From Mesostigma viride (taxonomy: Eukaryota; Streptophyta; Mesostigmatophyceae; Mesostigmatales; Mesostigmataceae): DNA of 64,000 bases. The notes beneath the pieces were generated by a model. That model was not told the origin of the DNA. It did not search any database and worked only from the letters and a program-made list of their open reading frames with translations. Each line of letters starts with the position of its first letter. Positions within the stretch are counted from its first letter, which is position 1. The DNA lies in assembly GCA_009746045.1 (NCBI GenBank), contig RPFO01001598.1:813727-877726 (forward strand), in the 5' to 3' direction. The translations under genes and the position numbers were made by a program. Of the stretch, positions 15,001 through 30,000 are shown one piece after another.

Positions 15001-18000
15001 CCATGGAAACCTGCCCCATGGAAACCAACCTCATGCCACCAAGTACCAGCTCATGGCCCTGCTTGGATAGATCGGCAGGAAAAAAACGTGCACTCATTTA
15101 AGTCTCCTCCCATATCCCTGTTCTGAACTGGTCTGCTGGGAGGAATCTCCCCGACACGGGTACATGGCAATTAACAGCTTTGCCATGTCATGAAGAGTGA
15201 TGCCGGTGTTCAAGAGGGCTAAGGAGGGCAGTACCTAATGGAATTCTACACTTTGTTTCCTGACCTGTGGCAATTTAAATTTAAACACGTGCGCGCAGGA
15301 AATCATGACCGTCCTGCGCACCCTGGGAACGTTGCCAGTCGCCACAGCTCAGTCGCAGCCCGCCAGTCCACAACCCAGCGTGTCTCGTTTGGCAACCCTC
15401 AGCTCTGGGCAACCGGGAGCGGCTGGGATGGCTGGGAAAGGAGCTGGTGGCTTCAGCAATCTGTTTGGTCAGGGCATGCTGACAACAGCCGAGACCATCG
15501 CATCGGTGCACCCTCTGATCCTGCACGCGGTCAAGGCCCCCTACGCGGAGCTGCTGAACCACGCATACATGCGCAACTCGCAGGAGCAGGCCGTCCAGGC
15601 CGTGCGCTCTGCCAGCAGCCGCATCTGGCCCAACAAGGCCGCCCCAGAGATGCCGCTGCTTAGCCCAAGCAGCCGACGCCCAACAAGCACAGCTGCAGTC
15701 CGTGGGAGTCCTGGTGGTGCAAAGGAGGGGGTCCAGGGAGGCGCGAGCACAGGGGCGGAGCAGGAGTCGGTGTCCCTCTTGGGAAGCATTATCGCGGCTG
15801 TGGAAGCTGCCGTAGCGGAAGTGACTGCTGTCGGCCCAGGTTCCAGGTGGCCGCCAAGCGCCGCACAGGAGATGGAGGCAACCCTAGGTCCGAGAGGCAC
15901 GGACGGGCAGCTCAACGCGACAGACATGGAGGTTTCAGGTGCCCCTCGCCGCAACGGCTCCACACAACTGTCAAGTCCCGCGCCTCCCATCCCACCAGCG
16001 AGTCATGAGGCGACTGGTGTCAATCAAGGTGGCACCATCGACACGGTATTCCAAGGGATTCAGCAGGAGATTGACCGTGTTCGAGGACCCGCCAGCCCTG
16101 TCGGGGATGAACCTGGTCCCACTGGTCGGAAGATTCGTTTGTCCGGTGACTTTGGATCGTCGCTCAAGGTGTTCGGCCAGGCCAGGCCCTCCGGCGGCTC
16201 TGTTGAGTCAGGGAAGCAGGAGATGGTATCCAGCTGGAAGCAGCCACACTCGCTGCGCGTGTTTGGGCAGAGGGTCGAAAAGCCCCGTGGGATCACAGAC
16301 AGCGCAACCAGCAATGGCCTCAATGCCAGCCCAGAGAACACTCTCCCGGCTGCTGCTAATGCAATGCCCCGCCAGGCATCATTGAGCAAGCTGGTGCCGA
16401 TTACTCCTGTCACACGCACTGTCTCGGAGATGCGAGATCTGGAGGCGCGCCGCAGCGGGGCATCGGGTCTGCCGGACGTGGGCGGGCTCTCAGGAAGTGA
16501 CCCATCGAGGTTGCTTCAGGACCGGGGGCGGCAACAGTCCATGGCGGCGCGAGAGGACGAGCACAAGCACTGGATGGGGGTCACGCTGAGCGCGACCGAC
16601 TACGTGCTGATGTCGGCGCTGCCACTGCTCACGTCCTACTTCCGCCGCCACTTCAAGGGCGTGGGGGACCTGCTGGACATCCAGGAGGCGGAGCTGCGCA
16701 GGCTGGCATCTGCCATGAACCAGCTGATGGGGGCGCTCTCCCCGCAGCAGCAGGTGCAGGGCCTGCGGTTTCTGGAGCAGCTGCGCACCTGCGGCTTTGA
16801 CCTCTCCCAGCTGGAGGGAGGGCCCCGCTTAGGGCTGCTCATGCGGCCCTTGGTTGTGCCGCTCACAGTGCAATCGGACAAGGTCCAGATCGAGATCATG
16901 CGGCGCCGCTGGTTGCGGTTTTGCCATGTCTTTGCTTCAACATTCCATGACTTGAGCTCTCCTCTCTCGACCCATGCGCAGGACGTTGCCAGCATCAGCG
17001 GATCCCAGAGCGACACGCTCAACCTCGCCGCGCTGCTGAGCTCCAGCGAGGTCGTGGCCACGGGCACGATGCCGCTGCCCATGCCGCTTGTGGTCCAGCA
17101 GCTGGCCCGCTTCCTTCCTGCGTTTAGCAAGAGCAAGGGGGCCACCGAGGGAGGCCCTATCCACAAGGCTAGCCTGTGGGAACACAAGGGCGTCATCATC
17201 AAGGTCTTGCGTGCACTGCGCGCCACGCTGTACCTGACGGAGGCAACGGTGGCAGCTGGCGGGGGCAGAGCGCACCGTGGGCGGGGTCTCACACAGGAAA
17301 ACCAGGCACGATGGGCGAGCGCTACCGGGCAGGCGGCGAGGACGGGTACGGCAGGCAGGAAAGCCCGGTACACCCTGGGAGGCGTTGTGGGCGAGTTTAT
17401 GAACATGGAGCGCCAATTCGAGTCGCTCGTGCTTGGGGTGGGGAAAGCAGCGGCGGCACGACAAGCAGCCAGGTATGTGCATGTTACTGGTGACAGGCCC
17501 ATGCTGGCACTGATCCGCTTTTTAAACTAGCATCCTGGAAGACTGCCAGAGTCTCTAGCAGGCCTGTTCTCTTTTTGCTCTTGCTTGTATGCAAGGCTGT
17601 GGTTGTCACACTATTTGCTGTGCGTTGAAGGATGGTGCTTATCAAGTGTGTATATCGGTAGCAATAGAAAGAGGTATGCCCATTTGATAGTGCAAGCCCT
17701 CAAGTGATTCCTTGGGCCTGTATTGCATGCGGCCTACGGGCTATATCCCATGGCTATATTCTCCTGATGTTCCCATGTCAGGCAGCTAATCGCACCGCCT
17801 GTGTGCTGGATTAAATACCTGCTTCAATTTGAGTTGTTTGCAGGAGCTCAACATGCAAGAAGGCCTGGAGAAAGGATGCATGCGTAGTGACTGCTTGGCT
17901 GTTTGACCTGGACACAATGGACAAGCACAGTAAATGAGTTTCCAAAGTTCATGTTAATGACAGCATTTGATAGAGTAATTAGGAAGAGGATGGAGACTTG

Positions 18001-21000
18001 GGATTTTTTCTGTTGTCGAGGAGTGATAATGCTACCAGTTTTTCGCCATATGGTATACTATTATCACGGTGGCATGGCAAGACAAGACAAATCCAGGTAG
18101 TGGCCTTATACCGATACCCAGTGACTTTCTAATGAAGGCTTTTGCCATGGGAACGTCGTTTTAATTTCTGAATTGTTGTATTTACTCCACAATCTCCCAC
18201 TAGCAGGTGGGTGGCCTTCTTGGAGGGTCGCTCGCTGCAGGAGGCGTTGGGTGATGGTGGCATGCTAGAATGGGTGCAGTGCAAGTATAACCGGCTGGGC
18301 GTGACCATCTGCGCGGTACAGCTGGCGAGCCATGAGGACCACCAGATCCACTACGAAGCCGTGCTGCTGCTTATCTGCCTGCTGGAGACGGGCCGCCGCG
18401 AGGTGCAGGAGACGCTGCTGGCATTCCTCAAGCAGGAGACCACGTTTTTTGACAAGGTGAGCTGGATGGATTCTGCCGAAGGAAACATAATACGTCTTCC
18501 CATTTGCTGCCATGAATCAGAGGGGTTTTATGGGGAAAAATACAGGTTGGGGCATTATCAAAATAAATACCACCTGTTAAAGCAACCCAGCCCATTTCTA
18601 CAGTTTCCGAACATGAGTGATGGGTGGACGAAAAGAAAATTGCTTATCAGCCACAATATCCTTGAAGTCAAGCATGGCTGCCAACCGCAGATACCAAGCA
18701 CCAATATCATCTAGAGATTACGCTAGCCTAGAAATCGGTCCAACATATGTCTGTAGATTGGCCTGAAACTGCATGGAAGTTTTTATTTTCACGAACTTGA
18801 GCTACCAGGCAGTTCTAGTTCGGATTACGCAGAGGATGAAGCTGGAGGTACAGGCTATCTCGGTTGTACGACCATAAGCCGTGACTGTGAAGTGAGCAAG
18901 AGCACCCAATGGTATGGATTTCTGTTGACTGGTAAACGGGACTTAAAGTAACCTTTTATGCATCAAAGTGGATTCAGAGGTGGAAACATAGTGCTCAATA
19001 ATTTGGCCTTCTTTAATTGTGTCCGGCTCTCTGAAGGTGCCTGTTTCCCTAACTCGGCGTGATGAGCCTTCTGGTTCACACCCATTTCGCACCTCCCACT
19101 TGGATAGGCCTTTGTTTCCATGTACCTTCGTGTGTGGTGAAGTCGTGGGCATAATACTACTCATATTACTACGATAATTTTGGCAGCTCAGGGCATAACT
19201 ACATATGTGCAAGGACAGGAAGATTTCTCTAGGGCTCCATTATCAAGTGCATCCGCTCTGCCTTGCACCGATTAACTACTGACCATACAAATGAGGTGTT
19301 TCTTTGTTTCTGCGAGTGGGTGTTTGTTGGGGCCGTGGGGATGAATGGATGTTGTGGACCGCTGCCGTTCATCTGTCCCCCTCTGCACTTGTACTCTACA
19401 GCTGAAGCAAGTCCTCCAGACTGCCATCGCAGACAGCGACATCTACCGCCGCACGATGAAGAACATGTGGCGCCAGATGGCGGCCATGCGCGTCGCGGCT
19501 GCTGCACGACAGGAGGAGATGCACACGCCAGAAGGCGGCCTGGCTGCTGCAGAGGCGTCTGCAGACGGTGGGGAGGCATACGGCCTGTTCTCCCCTATGC
19601 TCGGGTCTCCTATATACCAGACCTTGGTCACCTCTCCCCTGTTCGATGGCGTGCTCGACAACACGCCGCTCAGCGCCGCATCCATGGGGTCGATGCATGG
19701 CGCGATGAGCAGCGGGCACAACTCCCCATCCACCAGCACGAGGTCCACACCCCAAATGTCACCCCACCGTGGGCCATCGCGGTCGGCCCGGCATCTCTCC
19801 TTCTCAGGCAAGGTTTTCTCACCGAAGACAAAGATCGTCGCGGCTGCGGCTGCGGCTGCGGCTTCTGCAGGGGCAGCGGCAGCCCTGCTGGATAGAAGTG
19901 GAAGTGATGGTGCGAGATCAGCCCAAGCCCAATCAGAGCCTCCAGCTGCTCCAGGAAACACAGCAGCAGCCAAACCTGGCGACTCCAACAACACTGCTGC
20001 CCGCGCTAGCAGGGAGTCCCTGGATGAGATCACCCCATTGGTGAGCATCTCCCCCACCACCCACTCGGCGCGAATGTTGGATGCTGCGGCGGACATTGCG
20101 GCGTCCATGGGTCAGACGCCACCGCAGTCCCCACGGGGCGGCCGATCAACACTGATCGCAGAAGTATCTTCTAGCAGGGCGACAGCAGAAGAGGGTCATC
20201 ACAGGGATGGGGCTGTGGAGTGGAGGTTAATGGACACGCAGGTGGTGCGGGAGTCACCAGAGGTTGGGAGTATCACTATGGTCAGCGTCTCTGCCGCAGG
20301 GCGGCAGAAGGGCACCCGCAACGTGAGAAGGAGCTCGTCTTTTGGGGAAGGCAGGGTCCTTGATCCACCAGACATTACCAGGGCAAGCGACGCTCCTTCC
20401 CTGTCAAGTCCTTCCCTCCATCGACGTCACACGTCCGAAGATCTGAAACCCACGCTCCAACATGACAACCTCCCAGTAGAGGCTGCCAGTACGCCCTTCA
20501 AATCTCTCCGCGTGAAGACGCGGCGGAGCTCTCTTTCTTCCTACCTCAGCCGCAGGCAGGAAAGTGGGTTGTCTCCTGGCCACTCGCCACGGGCCAGCAT
20601 AAGTCGGCGCATGAGCTGGACCTCGCGAAGAGAACGAGAGTCGTCGTATGGGTCAAGGCAGAGCGATGGGCAACTGGGCGTCTCCTTCCTCCGTGAGTTG
20701 CAGGCGCAAGCGCTTACGGATGAAGAGCCTGCCTTCAATGTGGCCACGCACTTGACGACGCTCGAGTCGGGGCACTTTGTGAGCGTGATGCGCTTGCTGC
20801 AGCTTATGTGTGAGGGCCAGAAGGCAGAGATGCAGCACCTGATGCGCATCCAGCCGGATAACGTCAACAGCTACGACGTGATCAGGCAAACCATCCTGTT
20901 CCTCGAGTGCTTGCAGCCCATGCTGCTGGATAGCATGAACGGCGGCGATGCCACCATCATCCTCATCATCATCCAGATCTTCCACTTCATCTACGAGGTC

Positions 21001-24000
21001 ATCCAGGGGCCCTGCTTCGAGAATCAGGTACCCTTCAGTTGCTAATCAATGATCTCAGTATTGATACTCGATTTGTAAGACGACACAGGTGCCACAGTCT
21101 ATCCTGGACTGAGGGGCGGGGGCGGACTCGCATCTCATGGTCGGTTCATGAATCTCATGGATGGTTGTCGACTGCACAGTTTCTTTTCATAGCTCAGTTT
21201 CTGTGGAAGCTGGTAGAATTTACAAACCATCCCTTCTTTAGCTCCCTCCCTATTGCTGCGTTAAATGGTAGGGCGTGCCCACTTTTGTAAGCTTAGGGGT
21301 AGCACACATCGGCTATGCATCTGAACCCGGGCTGGCACACAAGGAGGCACTGGATAACGTGTTTACCATTAAAAGGCCAGTGCCGCCACATACGTAGTGC
21401 ATTCACCCTTGAAGGTTGGATTCTGTACACCAGCATTAGAATGCCGTGTGTGTGATGATGCATGTTATTGTCTTCCCAGTATAATTGGGGGCAGGCCAAT
21501 CGATGCTGAGATGTGTGAGTGCATGAACTTCCTGCTGTACTATCCTTTTAGCATACTCCCCTTTAGTTATCTGTAATAAAGCCCTAAGTATTTTTACGTT
21601 GTGGTCTCAAACACGGGGATCGGGGGAGGGACAAATAAGAAACATTGCACTGGAATACTAACGTAGTTACTAGGACCGCTGCAGTCTGGCTGAGTCAAGC
21701 ATGCCTTTTCTAATAAGAGACTGGTAGAGGAAGATCACAATTGGCCTTGCTTGGTAAGCTCATGTCAAATACCTGTACTTCCTCAGCTTTGCATGTGTCT
21801 CCCTTTGCCCATCTCAACAAACATGTGAGTGTCAAATGGAGAATAAAAGCAGGTGTCCTTATGTGGACACTGCATGCACATTCATAGTAATTGTGTACCT
21901 GCCTAACCCATTGCTTACCTGTCACGGGAACGGCCACGTACCCTTCTCGTGCTTTCTTGTTCGTTTCTCTTCAGCTGGCCGTGGTGCGCAGCAGCTTGCT
22001 TCGTGTTAGCACGCACATCTTCATGTCCCTGGACTATGTCCTGCCGTCTGCAGCACCAACGGCTGCAGCGGAAACATCGGAAGTGACCGACACAGACTCC
22101 TTCACTTCCTTCATGGGGTGGAAGGGCTTGCAGAGTGCATGGAAACCACGGCGGCGAACACGAACCCAGAACGATTTCTTCGGCTCCTGGAGTGTTGCTG
22201 GCATGCCTTCTGCTGGCGCCGGCACATCCACTCAGCAGCACGAGAACCAGCAGCAGCAGCAAGAGCAGCACCACCAGCAGCTCCCTGACCTCGCAGCCCG
22301 CCAGGCAATTAACCCTGGTGCCGGCTCGGCAGGTGCTGCAGCCACGACATCATCATTTTCCACAGGGCCACAGGGTGCACCTCGTTGGGATGTTTTTTTG
22401 GCGCGAATTACGGGCCGGCGAGGCCAGGCCACGCCTACTGCTGTTACGGGTGGCGCTCCCACTTTGCCATGGCCGCAGAATGCTGGCCACAGTGGTGCCA
22501 CCCCTACAGGACCTCTCCAGAACCATCGCCGGCGCAGCATGACCAGACCAAGTGTCACTTCCAGGAGTGCATCGGCTCCCGTGCTCAGCAGCTCACGGCA
22601 CCATTTCGGCAGGCCCAGCAAGGCCTTCAACACTAGATCGTCGACACCAACAGGGGTCCCCCGGGCCCGCCTGCAAGGGTCGACCCTGGCTGCGGCCAAC
22701 TTCAACGACCTGCGCTGCGAGCTCAAGGTGGCGATCCTGGACCTGTACCTGGGCCTGCTGGACGAGCTGGGCGACAACACGGAAATCCCCGACAAGATGG
22801 CGGACGTGCTAGACTTCCGTGCGCTGCTGCGCAACACGCTGCGCGTCATGGCTCTGCTCAACGGCCACAAGCGCGACGAGGTGCAGCGCCGCATGTGGGC
22901 GTCCTTCAGCAAGAGCACGCGCAAGGTAAGGGCCCGGAGTACTGTACAAGAAGTGGAAAAGCCAAAAGTGGTTTGAACAGAAGCTCGAGTTTGTTTATTT
23001 TTTTCATGTCGCCAGATCTGAAGGCACTGTCTTACGGACACATGGCACAGCCACTGTTTCGGTACCATGCTGTTGTGCTTCCCAGCAGGTATCTGCTTGC
23101 GTAAGTTTCTAACTCTGCGTGCGTAAGTTTCTAACACATTGAGCCTGGAAGGCAATACTAAAGGGAGATACGTAGGGCCTTTCCACATTCCGGGACAACT
23201 AGCCAGAAACTTGATCACGGATTGGTCCCGAAACAAACAAGAGGCATCACGCCTAGTTCCGGCGCAAGGGATCAGTAGCGAATTATTACAGAAGGTCGAT
23301 TCCACACTGGTTCATCCCCGTCCGTACTTGGCCACATAGAATAACAGGCCGCATCTTTGCTTCCCTCTGAACAACTCAAAGGTTGCGGCCGTACGATGTC
23401 GTACTCATCATTCCGTACCACATCGTTCGGATCTGTCTGGGTGGCCTGTGCCTGACCATTTCGACCTCTCTGAATTAACCCGACCTGCACTACCTGCACC
23501 AGAGTTTTGGCGACGCAGGTAGAGTAGGTTAGCTTCAGGCACTTTTCAGTCAAACTTGGAGTTCCGGTCAACCTGAACACCGAATGTGGACAGGTCCGTG
23601 GTACCCGAAGGAGAAGTAGCCCGAAACCAACACCTGCACTCGAAATGTGGAAAGGGCCTTAGAAAGCAAAGCTAGGTTGGTTTTGCCGTGGCGATGCATG
23701 TTTTCCAATTACCATAGCAGGTAGAGCCTCTGGTATATGATGCGCCTCGCTTGAACCGGAATTATCTGGCATATGTATATGGTGTTATTTGCCTGAAATA
23801 CTCCTTCGTTTTTCATCTGAATTTGTAATCCTAACCCAATATCGGACTAGGTGTTGAAACTGCATATAATCAGCCATGGCAGGAGCATATCCACTGCTAT
23901 TGTTGTCTGCATGGTTTGCAACCACGGTTGGGTCTGCACCATGATGCAGAGACAGCCCTCTAAGGCCTGCCCACTTTAGGCAGTGAGAGCTAGGGCACCC

Positions 24001-27000
24001 TCCCTCCTCGTGGTGGATAGGGGTTGAAGGTTCCTTTATCGGTACCCACGTGACGCAGTCTATGTGATTTTTATTTTTTTATTAATGGATTCCATTGTTT
24101 GTGTAGCATGCTGCGTTGCAACTGCTACAGTCACTTTTGTGGACAGGTGCAATGTCTTCATTATTCTGCGTGTGATTGTACTTTGAAGCGAGATTTCTTG
24201 CGAATGTTATTATTTATTGTAAGTAATGTGCTACTATGAAAATGCTGTCTGAGCTATCTGCTCATTTTATGGTTATGTTGCGGTGGGCTCAAAGGGGGCC
24301 GATCTGCTGCCCCTAGCGTAGCTCTACTGTACGGCACCTACACCAGGTGAGGTGCTTGTGTTACATAGGACTAGAGTAGAAGGCGACCGGCGTTGCGCCG
24401 GTACTAGTGCCTCCTGTCAACCGTGCCCGCCCTTTTGAGGGGGGCGCAGCGCCTTGAGAGCATGTGCTTGTTATTCATTTTCACACGTACTTAAGAGAGG
24501 TGTGGTGAACGTAGGGAGGCCTTTTTGCAGCTCCCATCCACCCACCCTCGCTGCTTGGGGAACAAGATTGGACCAAGGGGCTTTAGCATGGTGAACTGGC
24601 CTAACTTGACAGTATGTACCATGATTTTGATGGTGTGGCTAGGCTCAACCGTTAAAGCATGCACACACTTATTGTAATTAACTTGTTTTGCTGGTAGGAA
24701 GGTACTCCAATGGACCTTAGCTTCAGCACCTATTCATATGTAAATATTATTTTCTCTTAATCGGCTGTCCTCAACGCTAGTACTCACTGAAAATTCTGGG
24801 AAGTGGGTCTGCTGCAAATCAATATCAAAATGGCTAGAATCACATCGACCAGCAGAATCTATCTTGGGGCAGATGAATGACAAACTGCTCGTCATGGGGA
24901 TTGGGGTTCCTGGAATTACCTGGGGGGGAAGGGGGAGACCCGCCTACAGTGGTTTAGACACAACTCGGACTTTGCAGATGAGTGGCCACTTAAGGGAATA
25001 CGATCTTTGGATTTCAGTTAGATATTTGCACAGAGTTAGTATTATCATCTGTCAACCGCATATCTGCCCATGGTGAGCCGACATCGTGGCCTCTCTTTAC
25101 GAAATACCTGCAACCTGCCAGGTGCTTCTCGTCGAAGAAGCCCTCAAGGGTCTGCTGCTGGCAAGGAAGCTGGATGACCGCATCTCCGCACAGATGCCAG
25201 CGGTTCCTCGCCAAGGCGGATTCACAGGCACCAGCAGCCTCCACCACAAGGCAACTGGCCCACAAGCAAAGCTCAGGGCGCTTGCGAGGGGCCACGAGCA
25301 GCGCCAGTGCACGTGGCACACCGGCTGTGGCAAGCCACAGTTTGTGGGCCCGCACTGCCTGGAGCACGCCATCAGCCATGATGAGCAGCTGAGCAACTTT
25401 TTGAACGCCAACACATGCACGGTGGAGATCCTGCGCAACGGCAACATCGAGTGCGCGCTCTTCCTGTTGCCGCACATATCCAAGCTGATTGCAGGTGAGT
25501 AACGATGGTGCTAGCTATCACTTGAGAAGGCCTTGGAGGGAAGGTGGTCATGATACGACATGAAGGGGAAGCCAGTGTCAGGTCATGTGCTCGTTGCCTC
25601 TGTACATCAGTTATGGATAAGTTGGGTACGGTATGCCCTCCATCGAGGTGATGCGCAGCAAGTGAAATGGAGCAGGCACCAGTATACGCCTTTGAAGGCT
25701 TTGCAACTGTTAGGATGAAATTACCTACACATTTTTTGTTATGTAAGGTTTAAATACCCTTGTAAGACCACCTTCTTTGGGATAGAATACCCTTGTGCCT
25801 CTTACACCTAAGAGATGGCTTGCTGTCTTTAGTTTATGGCAAGGATCCCCATGGATAAGTTGAGGCAGCGAATTTGCCCACACTTCCTGCATTGCGGTAG
25901 ACAAATGTTGGAAAGTTCTTGCTCATAGATGGGTTCTTGCGTATATTTACCGCTGACATGAGCTTGACACTTAGTCTGGCGAAGGCCATAGCCTGTCTGA
26001 ATTATGAATTTGCTTATTCTACCAATTGGTTGATTTTATTTGCAAATGGTCGCCATGTTTTCGACGTGTGCCTTCACCGGAGCAGCGGATCGGAAGCTGC
26101 AGGCGGCGACGGTGGCGGCACTGCAGGACGTGCCCCGCGACAACCCCAAGGAGAAAATGCAGTGCTTCCTCGGCAAGCTCAAGTAAGAACATGGGCTGCA
26201 TGCTGTAGAAGCCCAACCCACTCTCCACCCCTTTTCACCGCCCTGCGGTCTTCTGGGTATCCTGGTCCCTCGGTTATCAGCAGTTGAGGCATCCTGTGTG
26301 CCATTGACTTTTTACCGTGTTGTCAGCTATGGTCACTCAAGACAATACTGTATGGAATGCTTACTGCTGTGTGTTGTGGACATCTGGCATGCTACGTGAT
26401 TGGGTTTTTCATTGATGGTATTTATTCGACTGTCAAGAATTTACTTTTTCTGTGTGCGGATCATTTCGAAGGAGAAGTTCAGCCACATGGGTAGCAGTGA
26501 ACCTGAAGCATGCTAACTGTGCGCAGTCGATGCCTGGAGCCGCAACCACGATAAATTAAGAAACTGACAGCGATCCTGGATGCCAGAAGTGCTGGATGTT
26601 TATAGCCTGTTGTAGGTCTCTCAGTTGGATTCTCGAAGGGGAATTGCAGGAGCATGGGCCAGGGGGCATTGACCCTCCATGAAAAGCATGTGATTGTTAG
26701 GGTAGTAGATATCAAGGATACAGGCTTGAATAGACCCAAGCGAAGCATAGGCAAGCCTTGCTGTTTTTTTTTCGCAACATGGTCAGATCACTAGTTATTA
26801 AGCTTTCCCTGTGTTTATTTGTACGTCTGCTGTGGGGATTTTTTGTCCTTTCTATGCATCCCTCGCATCCCGTGCGCGCAGGCTGTGGCTGTTCAAGATT
26901 CGCCTCGCCAAGGGCACCAAGGGCACGAACAAGAAGTCGGCGCGCCCGCTGTGGTACCTGCTCGAGTACCGGAGCCTCATCTCGCGCACGCCCTTCTACA

Positions 27001-30000
27001 TCTCCCTCCTCATCTTACTGCTCGTCACCATCTGGTACGGCTCCGACAGCGATTCCTGGCGCAACAACGTGGTCCCCTGGGCCTTTGTCAAAGCGCTCGG
27101 CATCCTGCAGGTGCGTGACACTAGAAACTAGGCGGATGTTGCTTAACCGTTATGGCCAGCTTTGGAGGAAACACTTGTAAAATGTTGTCAGTTGCCTTCC
27201 TGGTGCTGGTTACAAAGTTGAATCTATACTCCTATGTGGGATATCATTCCATGGAGGACATAGCTACAAATGAGCTCTCCGTCTGCATGAGTAACTTAGT
27301 AAATGGGGGCAAGCGGAGCATCATATTAGAGTCTAAGGCGTAAGGAAGCCTTCTCCTTTACATGACATGTGATGGGCAGTTTTGCCTTGATGGCATGACC
27401 AGGTTGCGACCCAGCAATTCGGAGCTGGCTGACCTGGATTGCACTCTAACCCTAGTGGCCACTTTTACATTGTGTCGCTTCCGTCACACCCTTGTGAATG
27501 CACGTGCTTGCTTGTCGGTGTCCCCCCCAGATCCTCGTGGGCATCATCTGCTTGCTGCTCTTCCTCATGAGCGAATCGCCGCTGCTGCTGTACAAGGCGC
27601 AGCACAAGAGGGGCTACCAGGAGCGGACCAGCAGCAGCAGCAATGGTGGCGGCAGCAGCAGCAGCAGCAGCAATGGTGGTGGTGGCAGCAGCGGCGGCCT
27701 CATGTGCTGGTTGTGTCGTCACGTGCGTGGGGCCCCTAGGGATAGTGGGGCGCAGCAGGGCAAGGAGATGAAAATCCCACTCGGGATGGCGACCAATGGC
27801 GATCACCATGGCCTGGCAGCTGACATTGAGCAACAAAGGGCAGACCGTCATGGCAGCAAAATGCCCGCCAATCTTGAGGAGAGCAGGTCGTCCTTGCTGG
27901 CACAATATGACGACCCCAGCCAGCTGCTTCCACCCCCTCCCAGAGCTTCCGCTAGGCCCCTTCGCAACTGGGCCATCGTCCAAGTGGTACTCTTGTCGCC
28001 GCATTTTTGGTACACCTGCGTCATGCTTGTGGCCAGGTGAGAGGCACAGCATCTGGGAGATGAATTAGCTCTTGGTGACCTGGCTGTCTGGTAGATTATA
28101 GTTGGGCGCCTGCACAGAACTGTATCAACAGCAGTTTATCACTGTGTGCTTGGCTTTGAGCCATGCCTGGGGTAGCTTTCCAGCAACAGCTTGCAAAAAA
28201 TGTCCAGCGACATCTCATGATATGGCAGTGTTGTCAAAGACCTTAAGCCGCTTTCCAATTATGCTTTTCGTCCGACAATTTCCCGTTATTCTCCTGTTCC
28301 TACAATGTTCATCAGACCCATTACTTAGTTTTGTTGACTTAAATAGTTAAAGATTATCATCACAAGTACCCTATAAGGATACTGCCATCCCTATTGTGCA
28401 TGGTAGTGGCTGTAAAGATAGCAAATTTATCAATTGGGCTGGGTTGGTTCCTATAAGAAGGGCTGCCAATCTAAAGCATGCATCTGGTTTTGTTTTGCCC
28501 CTCTTCTGCCCCTCTTCTGGCAATCTGTGCCCATTTCCTTTTGCGGCAGCTTCCTGGGCGTGCTCATCTCTCCCTTCTTCTTCGCGGTGCACCTGGTGGA
28601 CTTCATCATCTACAACCCGTCGGGCAGCATCGTGCTCGAGGCGGTCATCGTGGGCGGGCCGCTGCTGCTCAAGACGGCACTCGTGGGCGTGCTGGTCATC
28701 TTCCTGTTCAGCATCGTCACGTTCGTGGCGTACAACGCCAACAACGATTCGTGCGAGACTTTTTACCAGTGCATGGGCCTGCACATGGTGTATGGCCTCA
28801 TGCCCGAAGTCGTCATCGGCACTGTCATTGACCCAGAAGGCTGGCAGTATGTGCCAAGCACCATCACGCGTGACTCCGCGCACCAGACGCAGACGTTCTT
28901 CCTGCTCACCTTCTACATCATCTGGATGTTCCTGCTCAGCAACGTCATCACGGGTCAGGTGAGTTTCGACGTAACCTTTGTGCTTTTAACAAGATGACGT
29001 GCTGTTTTCGATGCTGGAATCTCTGAAGAAAATGTTTTCCGTGGCTAGGATACCAACAGCCATGGCTGTTTGCCCCGTATTATGGAAAGCAAAGATGATT
29101 CAGGTTCTGGCCTTTTTTCAAACCTTTTCTAAGAGAACCTTTTTCTCTCCCATGCGGTCAGTTACATGTTCAGACAATGTTGTTTGAGTTATATTGGGCT
29201 ACTCGCCACTTTTCGTGCATGCAACGTTGCATATGCAATTCTCATGCGACCGAAATGAAATGAGGGGCATTGGACTTCTTGTTTTTTGTGACTTGATTGC
29301 TGGCATGGTGAGCCAGAATGTTCAACAGCTTGAGCTTTCTCACTTCTGAATGCTTTTTGTTTTGGTTTTGGGGGGGGGTGACTGCTCGTCCTGGTCACCA
29401 GATCGTCGATGCTTTTGGCTACATCCGCTTGCGGAAGGCGACCATGGCCAAGGACCTGAGTAAGTGGTAGCCTGCTTCAATGGATGCTTCATGTCGGTCA
29501 CCTTGGAGCAATGCCCAAAGTAATCTGTACAGAGTTGTTTGCAGGCCCAGTTGAAGCAGAGTGTGCTTTTTTTTATGCTTGACTCTACCTAGCTATGATC
29601 TTTGAGGTTGTTTGATTGGGCTGTTTTGGTGGGCACCTTTCAGTCAAAGTGGGGACTGCGTGTTGAAACGTCCCTTTGTCTGACATGCCATCGACTTTCA
29701 CATGCCATCGGCATGTCGCTTGGTGCAATTTCAGAACATAAATGCTGTTCCCATTCATGCATGGCCTATCTATCTTGGTCTATCTGTGCTTCTTTATGCC
29801 ATGCCACCAATGTGTCTACTCGCAGTTGACAGTACTTGCTGCAAGGGTACCTTCACATGCTAGGATGCCTGTTGGAAACATCCAGTGTATTATCAGCACC
29901 TTACTTGCCACCACATGTTATCATAAGCAGGGGTGCCATCTCTGACTTGTGGTTTCTTGATATGCATGTCTGGACACTGCAGACGAGCGCTGCTTCATCT

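Noticed and set aside
16636-17502. 288-codon minus ORF opposite the ITPR giant exon
   Set aside because: Shadow frame of a GC-rich exon; no family resemblance and no splice support.
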